From: Xylophilus ampelinus
GTDB taxonomy: Bacteria > Pseudomonadota > Gammaproteobacteria > Burkholderiales > Burkholderiaceae_C
Length of the DNA stretch: 64,000 nucleotides
Assembly (NCBI RefSeq): GCF_901875635.1
Contig: NZ_CABFMN010000082.1
Location: 15,373-79,372, forward strand
Direction: 5' to 3'
The position numbers and the translations under genes were made by a program. This document shows, piece after piece, positions 47,162 through 55,964 of this stretch. Each line of letters begins with the position of its first letter. Position 1 is the first letter of the stretch. The notes under the pieces were generated by a model. That model was not told the origin of the DNA, did no database searches, and saw only the letters and a list, made by a program, of their open reading frames with translations.

Positions 47162-48229
47162 ATGACAACCCGCCGCCCTCGCACCTCCCGCTCTTCTACA
47201 TCGGCCCCGCGCCGCATCGCCATCGTCGGTGCCGGCCTGGCCGGACTCACGGCCGCACGCACCCTGGTGCAGGCCGGCCACGAGGTCACGGTCTTCGAAC
47301 GGGCGGCGCAGGTCGGCGGCCGCATGGCCAGCGAGGACACGCCCTTCGGCAGCTTCGACTCCGGCGCGCAGTACTTCACCGTGCGCGACTCGCGCTTCCA
47401 GCAGGCACTCGACGCCACGCGCGCTCCCTGCAAGCGCTGGAGCGCCAACGCCGTGCGCGTGCTCGATGCCCATGGCCGCGTGGCCGAGGCGGCGCTGCCC
47501 GGGCGTGAGTCGCACTGGGTCGCGGCACCGCGCATGGACGCCCTGGCCACGCACTGGGCGGCACCGCTGGGTGCCCGCGTGCACACCGGCTGCGGGGTGA
47601 CCGCGATCGAACGCGATCCGCTCACCGAGCGCGGCTGGCAGCTGCGCATCGCCGAGGCGGAGGGTGCGCAATCGGTGCAGGCCGGCTTCGACGCGGTGCT
47701 GCTCGCCGTCACGCCCGGCGCCGCACGCGTGCTGCTGCGCGGCGCGGCACCCGCCCTCTTCGAAGCGCTCGGCGGCGTGACCATCGCGCCGTGCTGGTCG
47801 CTCAACCTCGCCTACCCGCAGGCCAACCAGCCGGCGCTGTGGTCGCTCGGGCCGCAGTGGAACGCGGCGCTGTCCACCCACCACCGCGTGGCCTGGGTGG
47901 CGCGCGAGTCGTCCAAGCCGGGCCGCACGCAGGTCGAGCGCTGGACGGTGCAGGCCAGCCCGGCCTGGTCGCAGGAACACCTGCGCGACGACGCGCCACG
48001 TGTCGAAGCCAAGCTGCAGCGCGCCTTCGCCGAGATCACCGGCATCCTGGCCACGCCCTCCTTCGCCCAGGCCCGCCTGTGGACCGAGGCCAAGACGCAG
48101 ACGCCGCTGGGCCGCAGCCACCTGTGGGATGCCGCGACCGGCCTCGGCGTCGCCGGCGACTGGTGCATCGGCCACCGCGTCGAGGACGCCTTCGTCTCGG
48201 GCCTGTCGCTCGCGCTCGACGTCGCCTGA
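47162..48229 (+). CDS. FAD-dependent amine-oxidase-like protein
   Basis: 355 residues. Rossmann FAD motif [15 protein letters not shown] (about 20-34) followed by [10 protein letters not shown] and the C-terminal [23 protein letters not shown], as in renalase-like or UDP-galactopyranose-type flavoproteins. No oxidation target is known. The first 17 residues are basic and serine-rich and probably not conserved. Followed by gluQ after 26 bases. Confidence 0.88.
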   Translation: MTTRRPRTSRSSTSAPRRIAIVGAGLAGLTAARTLVQAGHEVTVFERAAQVGGRMASEDTPFGSFDSGAQYFTVRDSRFQQALDATRAPCKRWSANAVRVLDAHGRVAEAALPGRESHWVAAPRMDALATHWAAPLGARVHTGCGVTAIERDPLTERGWQLRIAEAEGAQSVQAGFDAVLLAVTPGAARVLLRGAAPALFEALGGVTIAPCWSLNLAYPQANQPALWSLGPQWNAALSTHHRVAWVARESSKPGRTQVERWTVQASPAWSQEHLRDDAPRVEAKLQRAFAEITGILATPSFAQARLWTEAKTQTPLGRSHLWDAATGLGVAGDWCIGHRVEDAFVSGLSLALDVA

Positions 48230-48255
48230 ACGCGGACTCGCCCACTGCTTCCGCC

Positions 48256-49209
48256 GTGTCGGGCTACATCGGCCGATTTGCGCCCTCCCCGACCGGCCCG
48301 CTGCATGCGGGCTCGCTGGTCGCCGCCCTGGCCAGCTGGCTCGATGCACGCGCCGCAGGCGGGCGCTGGCTGGTGCGCATCGAGGATGCCGACACCGAAC
48401 GCTGCCTGCCCGGCCTGGGCGAGCACATCCTCGGCCAGCTCGCGGCCTGCGGGCTGATCACCGACGAGCCCCCCGTATGGCAGACACGGCGCGGCACGTT
48501 CTACGAGGCCGCACTGCAGCGCCTGGTGACGGCCGGCCTGGCCTACCCCTGCGGCTGCACGCGCCGCGAGATCGACGCCGCGCTGGCCGCACGGGGCGTG
48601 GCCCATGAACGCCACGGCGAGCGCGTCTACCCCGGCACCTGCCGCGACGGGCTGCACGGCAAGCCCGCGCGGGCGTGGCGCTTCGCGACCTGGAAATTCG
48701 AAAAAAAAGTGGCTCCAGCGCCCGCCCCGCTTGCGCGAGCAGCTATCGAAACCATAGCAGACGAGGTGCATTGGACGGACCGCCGGCTCGGCCCGCAACG
48801 GCAGTCCGTGTCGCACGAGGTCGGCGATTTCGTGCTGCGCCGCGCCGACGGTCCCTGGGCCTACCAGTTGGCAGTCGTGGTGGACGATGCGGCCCAGGGC
48901 GTCACCGACGTCGTGCGCGGTGAAGACCTGGCCGACAACACGCCGCGCCAGGTCCTGCTGCAGCAGGCGCTGGGCTTTCCCGCACCGCGCTACCTGCACA
49001 CGCCGCTGGTGCTGGGCGCGGACGGGCAGAAGCTGTCGAAGCAGAACGGGGCCACCGCGCTGGCGACGGGCACTCCGGCCGAGGCCCTGGGCGCGCTGCA
49101 GGCGGCGGCGGCCGTGCTCGGGCTGCCGCCCTCCAACGCGGCCACGCCGGCCGGAGCGCTCACGGGCTGGGTCGCGCCCTGGGGGGCTCTCTACAATCCG
49201 CGCCCGTGA
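48256..49209 (+). CDS. gluQ: tRNA-Asp queuosine glutamyl-transferase GluQ (GluQRS)
   Basis: 317 residues, start GTG at 48256 ([17 protein letters not shown]). Truncated glutamyl-tRNA synthetase core with HIGH-like [12 protein letters not shown], zinc ligands in YPCGCTRRE and YPGTCRDG, and KLSKQN in place of KMSKS. Attaches Glu to queuosine in tRNA-Asp. A segment of about 21 residues (around 148-168) is encoded by a reverse-oriented repeat (48696-48759). Its stop overlaps the trmB start by four bases. Confidence 0.9.
   Translation: MSGYIGRFAPSPTGPLHAGSLVAALASWLDARAAGGRWLVRIEDADTERCLPGLGEHILGQLAACGLITDEPPVWQTRRGTFYEAALQRLVTAGLAYPCGCTRREIDAALAARGVAHERHGERVYPGTCRDGLHGKPARAWRFATWKFEKKVAPAPAPLARAAIETIADEVHWTDRRLGPQRQSVSHEVGDFVLRRADGPWAYQLAVVVDDAAQGVTDVVRGEDLADNTPRQVLLQQALGFPAPRYLHTPLVLGADGQKLSKQNGATALATGTPAEALGALQAAAAVLGLPPSNAATPAGALTGWVAPWGALYNPRP
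48696..48759 (-). repeat. Comamonadaceae-type palindromic repeat, copy 8, inside gluQ (reverse orientation)
   Basis: TTCGAAAAAAAAGTGGCTCC tail, GCGCCCGCCCCGCTTGCGCG centre, GCAGCTATCGAAACCATAGC head. Read in frame without stops. Confidence 0.75.
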
Positions 49210-50012
49210 TCGACAGCGCTTCCTCTCCTCCCGAATCCGACAGTTCCGACGTGGTCCCGGGGGGCACCGTGGCCCCTCATTCCAGCCCGCTCCCAAAGGG
49301 AGAGGGAGCCGAACCGGACAGCCTCGCGCAGGCATTCCCGCACCGGCGCCTGAAGAGCTTCGTGCGCCGCGCCGGGCGCACCACCGGCGGCCAGGCCAAG
49401 GCCTTCGAGACCTGGGGCCCCGAGTTCCTGCTGCCCTACCGCGAAGGGCGGCTGGACCTCGACGCCGCCTTCGGCCGCCACGCACCCACCATCCTGGAAA
49501 TCGGCTTCGGCATGGGCGAGGCGACGGCGCATATCGCGCGCGTGCGGCCCGAGGACAACTTCCTGTGCTGCGAGGTGCACGAACCTGGCGTCGGTGCGCT
49601 GCTCAAGCGCATCGGCGAGCAGCAGATCGGCAACATCCGCATCTGCGCCCACGACGCGGTCGAGGTGCTGGAACACATGCTCGCGCCCGGCTCGCTGGCC
49701 GGCATCCACGTGTTCTTCCCCGACCCCTGGCACAAGAAGCGCCACAACAAGCGGCGGCTGATCCAGCCGCCCTTCGTGCGCCAGCTGGCAGAGCACCTGG
49801 CACCCGGCGGCTACCTGCACTGCGCCACCGACTGGCAGCCCTACGCCGAGCAGATGCTCGACGTGCTGGGCGCCGAACCGCTGCTGGCGAACACCAGCAC
49901 CGCAGCGGACGGCTGGGCGGCCAAGCCCGACTACCGGCCGCTGACCAAGTTCGAGAACCGCGGCCTCAAGCTCGGCCACGGCGTGTGGGACGTGGTGTTC
50001 CGCCGCCGCTGA
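49206..50012 (+). CDS. trmB: tRNA (guanine-N7)-methyltransferase with extended N-terminus
   Basis: 268 residues. SAM-binding motif [17 protein letters not shown] (about 95-110) and the TrmB motif [18 protein letters not shown]. Makes m7G46 in tRNA variable loops. Start GTG at 49206 (GTGA overlap with gluQ). The first about 45 residues are extra; they include [11 protein letters not shown], which is the translation of a common repeat (about 49273-49315). A shorter start inside is possible but none has a better site. Confidence 0.92.
   Translation: MIDSASSPPESDSSDVVPGGTVAPHSSPLPKGEGAEPDSLAQAFPHRRLKSFVRRAGRTTGGQAKAFETWGPEFLLPYREGRLDLDAAFGRHAPTILEIGFGMGEATAHIARVRPEDNFLCCEVHEPGVGALLKRIGEQQIGNIRICAHDAVEVLEHMLAPGSLAGIHVFFPDPWHKKRHNKRRLIQPPFVRQLAEHLAPGGYLHCATDWQPYAEQMLDVLGAEPLLANTSTAADGWAAKPDYRPLTKFENRGLKLGHGVWDVVFRRR
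49270..49315 (+). repeat. REP-like sequence in the trmB N-terminal extension
   Basis: TGGCCCCTCATTCCAGCCCG then CTCCCAAAGGGAGAGGGAG, with a CTCCC/GGGAG hairpin. This matches the general CCTCACCCC...CTCCC...GGGAGAGGG repeat seen between genes in many proteobacteria. Confidence 0.6.
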
Positions 50013-50043
50013 GCCGGGCGCGCCGGGCATCCGCATTCAACCT

Positions 50044-50434
50044 TCAGTCGTCGACGCGGAAACGGAAGACCTGGCGCACCGGCGCGGCCACCGCCTGCCC
50101 GGCGGCATCGCGCGCCGGTTCGAAGCGCCAGCGCGGCAGCACCTCGCGCACCGCCTGTACGAAGGCCGCATGCGAGGCCTGCGCCTCCACATCCCGTGCC
50201 CGGCCCCCGGCTCGACGACGAAGGTCGCCACCACCCCGCCTTCGACGGCGGCTCGATCACCGCCACAGCGCCCGTCCCGCCCGCGCTCGCCGAGTCGGCC
50301 ATGGGCCGCGCATGGATGTCCGCCACGCGTTGCTCGGGAAGGCAGCCCGCCAGCGCGACCAGTGCGGCCAGCAGAAGGCCCCGCCACACGAAACGGGCAT
50401 TCCGCCATGCGGGACATTCATACCGTTGCGGCAC
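50044..50434 (-). pseudogene. TonB-like lipoprotein, frameshifted
   Basis: Three frames together describe one protein. The first gives a lipoprotein signal (FVWRGLLLAALVALAGC) and a short linker; a second gives EGGVVATFVVEPG, the start of a TonB C-terminal domain; the third ends it (AFVQAVREVLPRWRFEPARD ... VFRFRVDD, stop at 50044). At least two shifts are needed, one probably in the G5 run near 50207. Either a true pseudogene or assembly errors in homopolymers. No intact start-to-stop frame. Confidence 0.7.
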
Positions 50435-50478
50435 ACATGTTGCTAACATGAATGAATTGTTACTAAACGTCATCCACC

Positions 50479-51600
50479 ATGAAGTTAAGTCGACGCGCGT
50501 TGATCCATTGGGCCGGTGCCGCGGCCGTCTCCCCTGCCGCCTGGGCGGCGCCCGCCAGCGGCCGGCCCGTGTTCGTGCTCGGCCAGTCGGCACCGCTGAC
50601 CGGTGCGGTCAGCGAGATCGGGCTGCCCTTCGCCGCCGGCGCCAAACTGTACGTGGACGGCTTCAACCAGCGGCCCGACGCGCCGGTGCGCGTGGAGTTG
50701 CGCCAGCTCGACGACAGTTATGTGGCCGAGAAGGCGGGCGCCAATGCGCGCCAGCTGCTGGCCGAGGGTGCGGACGCGCTCTTCGGCTTCGTGGGCACGG
50801 CCAGTTCGCTCGCGGCCGCGGCAGTCGCCAAGGCCCAGGGCGCCGTGCTCTTCGCGCCCTTCGCGGCGCCCGATTCGCTGCGCGATGCGGCGCATCCGAA
50901 TGTCTTCCTCGTTCGCCCCAGCATGGCGGACGAAGCGTTCAAGATGGTGCAGCACTGCGCCACGCTCGGGCTCACGCGCATCGCCGTGGTGGGCGAGGAC
51001 GACGCCATGGGCCGTGCCGGCGTGGAGGCCGTCCACCGCGCGATCAAGGAGCTGAAGCTGCCGGCGCCGGTGGCGACGGCCTTCATGCCCAGCCAGTCGA
51101 AGCAGGTCGATGCGGCGGTGGCCGCCGTCCAGGCCGCCCAGCCCCAGGCGGTGATCCAGGCCGCGCTGTTCCAGAGCACCGCCGCCTTCATCCAGAAGAT
51201 GCGCAAGACCGGCTACGCGGGCGCCTTCCTCAATTTTTCGGCGGTGGGCATCGACCCGCTCTACATCGCCCTGGACAAGGACATTGGGGGCGTGGTGGTG
51301 TCGCAGGTCGTGCCCTCGCCGCGCAGCCGTGCCACGCCCATCGTGCGCGAATACCTGGCGGCGATCGAGCAGTCCGACCTCAGCCCAGGCTACGAGGGCC
51401 TGGAGGGCTTCATCGCCGCCAAGGCGATCTGCGAGGCGGCACGCCGCGGCGGCCGCGGGCCGACGCTGGCACGCACGCTGGCGGCCATGACCACCTACGA
51501 CGTGGGCGGCTTCCGCCTGAACCTGCGCGCCGGCATGCGCGAAGCCACGTCGGCCATCGACCTCGTGTCGATCACGGCCGACGGGCGCGTGATCCGCTGA
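50479..51600 (+). CDS. ABC transporter substrate-binding protein (branched-chain type)
   Basis: 373 residues. Signal with a Tat-like SRRALIHWAG start and cut near AWA-APASG, then a two-lobed periplasmic binding fold (VLGQSAPLTGAVSEIGLPFAAGAKLYVDGFN). It stands alone, with no permease or ATPase genes next to it, so it may serve a transporter elsewhere or a sensor. Ligand unknown. Confidence 0.88.
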   Translation: MKLSRRALIHWAGAAAVSPAAWAAPASGRPVFVLGQSAPLTGAVSEIGLPFAAGAKLYVDGFNQRPDAPVRVELRQLDDSYVAEKAGANARQLLAEGADALFGFVGTASSLAAAAVAKAQGAVLFAPFAAPDSLRDAAHPNVFLVRPSMADEAFKMVQHCATLGLTRIAVVGEDDAMGRAGVEAVHRAIKELKLPAPVATAFMPSQSKQVDAAVAAVQAAQPQAVIQAALFQSTAAFIQKMRKTGYAGAFLNFSAVGIDPLYIALDKDIGGVVVSQVVPSPRSRATPIVREYLAAIEQSDLSPGYEGLEGFIAAKAICEAARRGGRGPTLARTLAAMTTYDVGGFRLNLRAGMREATSAIDLVSITADGRVIR

Positions 51601-51628
51601 GCGGGCACCACGCCGGCCGCGCGCGGGC

Positions 51629-52339
51629 CTACCGCGCCCGAAGTGCCAGCGCCTCTGCGTCGAGGATGTCAACCCTCCGGTAGCCCAGGCGGATCACGCC
51701 CTCGCCGGCCAGCGCGTTGAGTTGCAGCGACAGGGTCTGCCGCGTGACGCCGAGCATCATGGCCAATGCCTCCTGCGGCAGCGTCACGCGCGGCCGCGCG
51801 CGCGGCGACTGCGTGGCGTCGCCACGCGCGAGCGTCAGCAACCGGCGCGCGACGCGTGCGCGCAGGTCGCGCAGGGTGTTGTCCTCCGCCAGACCGTAGA
51901 GCACGCGCACGCGGCCCGCCAGGAGGCGCGCCATGGCGTTGGCAAAGGCGGCGTCGCGCATGAGCTGGGTGAAGGCGGCCGGCGGCACCACCAGCACGTC
52001 GACCGCCGACAGGGCCGTCGCATCGTGGGTGCGCGGCTCGCCGTCGATCAGCGTGATCTCGCCGAACCAGTTGCCGGGCTCGAGCACCGCGAGGATGGCC
52101 TCGCGCCCGTCACCGCGCAGCGTGGACGCCTTGAGCATGCCCGCGGCCAGCCCGTAGAAGCCGCTGCCGGCCGCACCGACCGGATCGCCCTGGCGGAACA
52201 GCATCTCGCCGCGGCGCAGGTGCAGCAATTCGGCCGCGGCGAGCAGCGCCTCGCGCTGGCCGCGCGCGAGCGACGTGAACCAGGGGTTGGCGAGGAAGGC
52301 GCTGCGCTGGGCAGCCCGGAGGTGGGACGCGGAGGCCAT
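51629..52339 (-). CDS. Crp/Fnr-family regulator
   Basis: 236 residues. Cyclic-nucleotide-binding-like domain (EMLFRQGDPVGAAGSGFYGLAAGMLKAS, ILAVLEPGNWFGEITLIDGEPRTHDATAL) and a Crp-type winged helix-turn-helix at the C-terminus (TLPQEALAMMLGVTRQTLSLQLNALAGEGVIRLGY). No Cys cluster for FNR iron-sulfur was noted. Divergent from an HD-domain gene with a palindrome between them. Confidence 0.88.
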   Translation of the reverse strand: MASASHLRAAQRSAFLANPWFTSLARGQREALLAAAELLHLRRGEMLFRQGDPVGAAGSGFYGLAAGMLKASTLRGDGREAILAVLEPGNWFGEITLIDGEPRTHDATALSAVDVLVVPPAAFTQLMRDAAFANAMARLLAGRVRVLYGLAEDNTLRDLRARVARRLLTLARGDATQSPRARPRVTLPQEALAMMLGVTRQTLSLQLNALAGEGVIRLGYRRVDILDAEALALRAR

Positions 52340-52390
52340 GCAACGAAGGACGGACCCGCGCGCCGGGCCGGGTAAACGCGGGCGCTGGAT

Positions 52391-52406
52391 TGTCCGATTC
52401 CGGACA
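52391..52406. promoter_or_regulatory. putative Crp/Fnr-type operator
   Basis: TGTCCG-ATTC-CGGACA: perfect six-base half sites around four bases, the geometry of Crp/Fnr sites. Lies midway between the Crp/Fnr gene and the HD gene. Confidence 0.6.
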
Positions 52407-52466
52407 GTTTGCCACCCTAGACCGGCCTACAGTGGGCCGCTCTACACCACGACTTCGGAGACAACA

Positions 52467-53057
52467 ATGAACGCAAGGGCGAATTTCGTGCGCATGCAGG
52501 ACAGCACGCGCGAGGACTGGCAGGCTATCGGCGGCGAGTTCATGCACTTCACCCGCGGCTTGCCCGACCGCGTGATGGCGCACCTGAAGATCCTCGAGGG
52601 CGACTACGGCGGCTTCCCGGTCGACCGCTACACCCATTCGCTGCAGACCGCCACGCGCGCGCTGCGCGATGGCCGCGACGAGGAGTACGTGGTGTGCGCG
52701 CTGCTGCACGACATCGGCGACACGCTGGGCAGCTTCAATCACCCGGACATCGCCGCGGCCATCCTCAAGCCCTTCGTGAGCGAGGCCAACCACTGGATGG
52801 TGCAGAACCACGGCATCTTCCAGGGCCACTACTTCTTCCACCACATCGGGCTGGACCGCGACATGCGCGAGCAGTTCAGGGCCCATCCGCATTACGAGCG
52901 CACCGCCGAGTTCTGTGAGCTCTACGACAACCCGGCCTTCGACCCGCGCGCCGAGACCTTGCCCATGAGCGAATTCGAGCCCATGCTGCGCCGGCTGATG
53001 GCCCAGCCGAAGCAGAGCATCTACAAGGCCGCACTGCAGGAGCCGGCGGCGGCCTGA
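52467..53057 (+). CDS. HD-domain protein, possible oxygenase or phosphohydrolase
   Basis: 196 residues. HD motif at DRYTHSLQTATRALRDGRDEEYVVCALLHDIGDTLG (His and HD pair), followed by HPDIAAAILKPFVSE and HHIGLD. The family includes mixed-valent diiron oxygenases (PhnZ, TmpB, inositol oxygenase relatives) as well as phosphohydrolases. ATG at 52467. Paired with the Crp/Fnr gene and followed by a class II aldolase gene. Confidence 0.82.
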   Translation: MNARANFVRMQDSTREDWQAIGGEFMHFTRGLPDRVMAHLKILEGDYGGFPVDRYTHSLQTATRALRDGRDEEYVVCALLHDIGDTLGSFNHPDIAAAILKPFVSEANHWMVQNHGIFQGHYFFHHIGLDRDMREQFRAHPHYERTAEFCELYDNPAFDPRAETLPMSEFEPMLRRLMAQPKQSIYKAALQEPAAA

Positions 53058-53066
53058 TCCGGGCGG

Positions 53067-53171
53067 CCGGACGCGAACGACGCGAAGGTTTCGCGAAGGA
53101 CGCAAAAGAGAGCAACCAACACTGAATCCCTTTCGCGACTTTCGCGAAACCTTCGCGCACTTCGCGTTCGG
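53067..53171. repeat. long imperfect inverted repeat (TTCGCG family), copy 2
   Basis: Arms 53067-53110 and 53128-53171 pair over most bases (for example CGCGAAGGTTTCGCGAA with TTCGCGAAACCTTCGCG). Same design as 17583-17690. Lies between the HD gene and the aldolase gene. Confidence 0.85.
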
Positions 53172-53206
53172 CAGTCTGCATTCGATATCCCTACAGGAGA
53201 CCCACC

Positions 53207-53971
53207 ATGAACGCCACCACCGCCTCCGAAATCCAGAAACTCGTCTCCGCCGAGGAATGGCAGCTGCGCGTCGACCTCGCCGCCTGCTACCGCCTCGTCG
53301 CCCTCTACGGCTGGAGCGACCTGGTCTTCACCCACATCACGGCGCGCATTCCCGGGCCGGAGCACCACTTCCTCATCAACCCCTACGGGCTGATGTTCGA
53401 CGAGATCACGGCGTCGAGCCTGGTCAAGGTCGACATGCAGTGCAACAAGCTGATCGACTCACCCTACCCGGTCAACCCGGCGGGCTTCGTCATCCACAGC
53501 TGCATCCATGCCGCGCGTGAGGACGTGCAGTGCGTGCTGCACACCCACAGCCGGGCCGGCGTGGGCGTGAGCGCGCAGAAGTGCGGCGTGCTGCCCATCA
53601 GCCAGCAGAGCACCTTCGTGCTGTCCTCGTTGGCCTACCACGACTACGAGGGCGTGGCGCTGCGCGACGACGAGAAGCCGCGCCTGCAGCGCGACCTGGG
53701 CAACTCGAACTTCCTCATGCTGCGCAACCACGGCCTGCTCACGGTGGGCAAGACGGTGGCCGATGCCTTCCTCAACATGTACACCTTCGAGAACACCTGC
53801 CGCATCCAGATCGATGCGCAGGCCGGCGGCGAACTGGTGCAGGTCGACCCACGCATCCTCGACGGCATGGCACAGGTGATGAAGACCGTCACCAGCGGCC
53901 AGGGCGCGAACATCGCCTGGCCGGCCCTGTTGCGCAAGCTGGACCGCGAGAACCCCGGCTACAAGGACTGA
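53207..53971 (+). CDS. class II aldolase/adducin-family protein
   Basis: 254 residues. The zinc triad region is visible (HTHSRAGVG at about 109-117, and LRNHGLLTVG with its histidine near 178). The opening DLAACYRLVALYGWSDLVFTHITARIPG is the class II aldolase pattern. It may split or form a hydroxyketone, or bind as a structural protein. Substrate not predictable. Confidence 0.87.
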   Translation: MNATTASEIQKLVSAEEWQLRVDLAACYRLVALYGWSDLVFTHITARIPGPEHHFLINPYGLMFDEITASSLVKVDMQCNKLIDSPYPVNPAGFVIHSCIHAAREDVQCVLHTHSRAGVGVSAQKCGVLPISQQSTFVLSSLAYHDYEGVALRDDEKPRLQRDLGNSNFLMLRNHGLLTVGKTVADAFLNMYTFENTCRIQIDAQAGGELVQVDPRILDGMAQVMKTVTSGQGANIAWPALLRKLDRENPGYKD

Positions 53972-53999
53972 GCTCGACCGAGCGTCCGGCCATACGCAT

Positions 54000-54039
54000 C
54001 GGCCGCCAGCGCCCGCCCGGCTGGACTGGCGGCCGGTGG
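54000..54039 (+). terminator. possible terminator after the aldolase gene
   Basis: CGGCCGCCAG / CTGGCGGCCG ten-base stem with a 16-base loop, closely followed by GTGGCGTTTT. Loop is long, so moderate only. Confidence 0.4.
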
Positions 54040-54089
54040 CGTTTTCAGGCGGGCGATCGCCTGTCGCGGCGTCACCGCGTCACCGGGCG

Positions 54090-54977
54090 TCATGCGCCGT
54101 CCTGCGCTCCGGTGTACGCCCGCTCGATCAGGCGCACCAGGTCCAGCGCCGCCGGGCTCGTGGTGCGGGTGCTGCGTGCCACCAGGCCGATGTCGCGGAA
54201 GAAGGCCTGTTCCCCCAGCGGCAGCGCGACCACGCCGTCAGGCCATCCCTCGCGCCCGAAGGCCTGCGGTACCAGTGCCACGCCCATGCCGCAGGCCACC
54301 ATGCGCACCATGGCGTCGAGATCGTCGATCTCCACGCAGTCCTGCACGGCGATGCGCGACTCGCGCAGGAAGCGCTCCACCAGCCGCCCGCCGAAGGAGG
54401 TGCGGTCGTAGCGGATGAAGGGGTGCGTGCCCAGCAGTGCGCGCCAGTCGCGCGGCGCCGGCAGGCTGGCCGGAACCACCAGCCGAAAGGGCTCGTGGGA
54501 CAACGTCGTCCAGTGCAGGTCGGCCTGCAGGTCGAACACGGGCCGGATCATGATGGCCGCATCCAGTTCGCCGGCGTCCACCTGATGGAGCAACTGGAAG
54601 GACACCCCCGGCACCACGCGCACGTGCACGCCGGGGTGCCGCACGCGGAAACGCGCCAGCACGCCGGGCAGCACGATGGCCTGCGCGGAGGCGATGGCGC
54701 CCAGCACCACCCGCCCGCCCAACGGACGGCTGCGGCGCTGTGCGGCCATTTCCTCGAAGAGCCGCACCACCTCGCGCGCCTGGATCAGCGCATCCAGGCC
54801 TTGCGCATTCAGCCGCGCGTTGCGGCCGACCCGGTCGAACAGGGCATGGCCCAGTTGCTCTTCCAGCCGCTGCATCTGCGCGCTGACGGCGGCCTGCGTC
54901 AGCCCGATCCGGTGACCGGCCCCGGCGAAGGTGCCCTCCTCCGAGACGGCAATGAAGGTCTTGAGCTCGCGGATCAT
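54090..54977 (-). CDS. LysR-family regulator
   Basis: 295 residues. LysR helix-turn-helix (TFIAVSEEGTFAGAGHRIGLTQAAVSAQMQRLEEQLGHALFDR) and a ligand domain. Divergent from a VOC-family gene over 100 AT-rich bases with a 14-base palindrome, so that gene is probably the target. ATG at 54977. Confidence 0.9.
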   Translation of the reverse strand: MIRELKTFIAVSEEGTFAGAGHRIGLTQAAVSAQMQRLEEQLGHALFDRVGRNARLNAQGLDALIQAREVVRLFEEMAAQRRSRPLGGRVVLGAIASAQAIVLPGVLARFRVRHPGVHVRVVPGVSFQLLHQVDAGELDAAIMIRPVFDLQADLHWTTLSHEPFRLVVPASLPAPRDWRALLGTHPFIRYDRTSFGGRLVERFLRESRIAVQDCVEIDDLDAMVRMVACGMGVALVPQAFGREGWPDGVVALPLGEQAFFRDIGLVARSTRTTSPAALDLVRLIERAYTGAQDGA

Positions 54978-54989
54978 GATCGATCAATT

Positions 54990-55003
54990 TTAATGATCAT
55001 TAA
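54990..55003. promoter_or_regulatory. LysR-type operator between LysR and VOC genes
   Basis: Perfect palindrome TTAATGATCATTAA just before the LysR start, in unusually AT-rich DNA. It contains the T-N11-A geometry of LysR sites. Confidence 0.6.
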
Positions 55004-55077
55004 TCCAAAAATATATTGATTTTATTTTTTCAGGCAGCTTTCTAGACTTCGTCTCGATCCGCAACCCAGGTACCCCC

Positions 55078-55521
55078 ATGATCGACGTGACCGCCAACCC
55101 CACCCTGATGTCTCCCTTTCACCTGGCCTTCCCGGTGGATGACTTGGCCAAGGCCCGCAGCTTCTATGGCGATCTGCTGGGCTGCCCCGAGGGCCGCAGT
55201 TCCGACGAGTGGGTGGACTTCAACTTCTACGGCCACCAGATCGTGGCGCATCTGGCGCCCGGCGAGTGCGGTGCCGCCCAGCGCAATGCGGTGGACGGCC
55301 ACGGCGTGCCGGTGCGGCACTTCGGCATCGTTCTGCCCATGGCCCAGTGGCAGGACATGGCCGACCGGCTGCGTGGCGCAGGCGTCGAATTCGTGATCGA
55401 GCCGTATGTCCGGTTCAAGGGTGAAGTCGGCGAACAGGCCACCATGTTTTTCATGGACCCCGCAGGCAACGCAATGGAAATCAAGGCCTTCAAGGACATC
55501 ACGCGACTCTTCGCGAAATAA
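55078..55521 (+). CDS. VOC-family (glyoxalase-like) protein
   Basis: 147 residues, one vicinal-oxygen-chelate fold. [23 protein letters not shown] opens the first beta-alpha module and [16 protein letters not shown] the second; the His and Glu metal ligands (His15-type and Glu in AMEIK) are present. Could be a glyoxalase, extradiol oxygenase or resistance protein. Next to a LysR gene as its likely target. Confidence 0.87.
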   Translation: MIDVTANPTLMSPFHLAFPVDDLAKARSFYGDLLGCPEGRSSDEWVDFNFYGHQIVAHLAPGECGAAQRNAVDGHGVPVRHFGIVLPMAQWQDMADRLRGAGVEFVIEPYVRFKGEVGEQATMFFMDPAGNAMEIKAFKDITRLFAK

Positions 55522-55563
55522 GCTCTAACGCCCCGGCAGTCCGATGGACTGCGGAAATAAAAG

Positions 55564-55593
55564 CACCTGCCATTCGGGCGGGTGTTTTTATTT
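55564..55593 (+). terminator. terminator after the VOC gene
   Basis: CACCTGCC / GGCGGGTG stem (one G-T pair) with a five-base loop and TTTTTATTT after it. A second perfect hairpin GCAGTCC-GAT-GGACTGC stands before it at 55536-55552. Confidence 0.7.
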
Positions 55594-55594
55594 C

Positions 55595-55964
55595 AACGAT
55601 ATTCATTTCAGCCGAAAGCCTTAGGCACTTCGCGAGCGAGCCATCGGCCCGCCGCTATTTCGTGCCCGTAAGCACTTGATATCAAACAAGAAATTTCGGA
55701 TTCGCCGATATTTTTTTGGCGCGCCACGCCGGATCTATTTCGACTTCCAACTGGTGCATCCGCACCCCTCGCAGGCTGCCGGCAACGCAGACCGGGCATA
55801 TTCTGGTGCACGATCTTCAAATTAGCCCGTGCGATGAATTGGCACGGATCATGCGTAATTGAAACCGTCCCTGATCCACGTCAATCTTTGAATCAATTCC
55901 CATGAAGCGCCGCTTCTGCATGGCCGCCGCAATACGCGCGGCGAAACCCAAAAGGCTCTTGAGG
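55595..55964. other. gene-free stretch of lower GC before the GntR gene end
   Basis: About 370 bases with several A/T runs (for example ATATTTTTTT) and no supported gene, RNA or repeat. An open frame of 70 codons on the minus strand shows no recognisable protein. Noticeably less GC-rich than its surroundings. Confidence 0.5.

Noticed and set aside
55608..55820. Open frame of 70 codons on the minus strand
   Set aside because: No ribosome site, no domain, and it crosses a low-GC stretch with no sign of coding.
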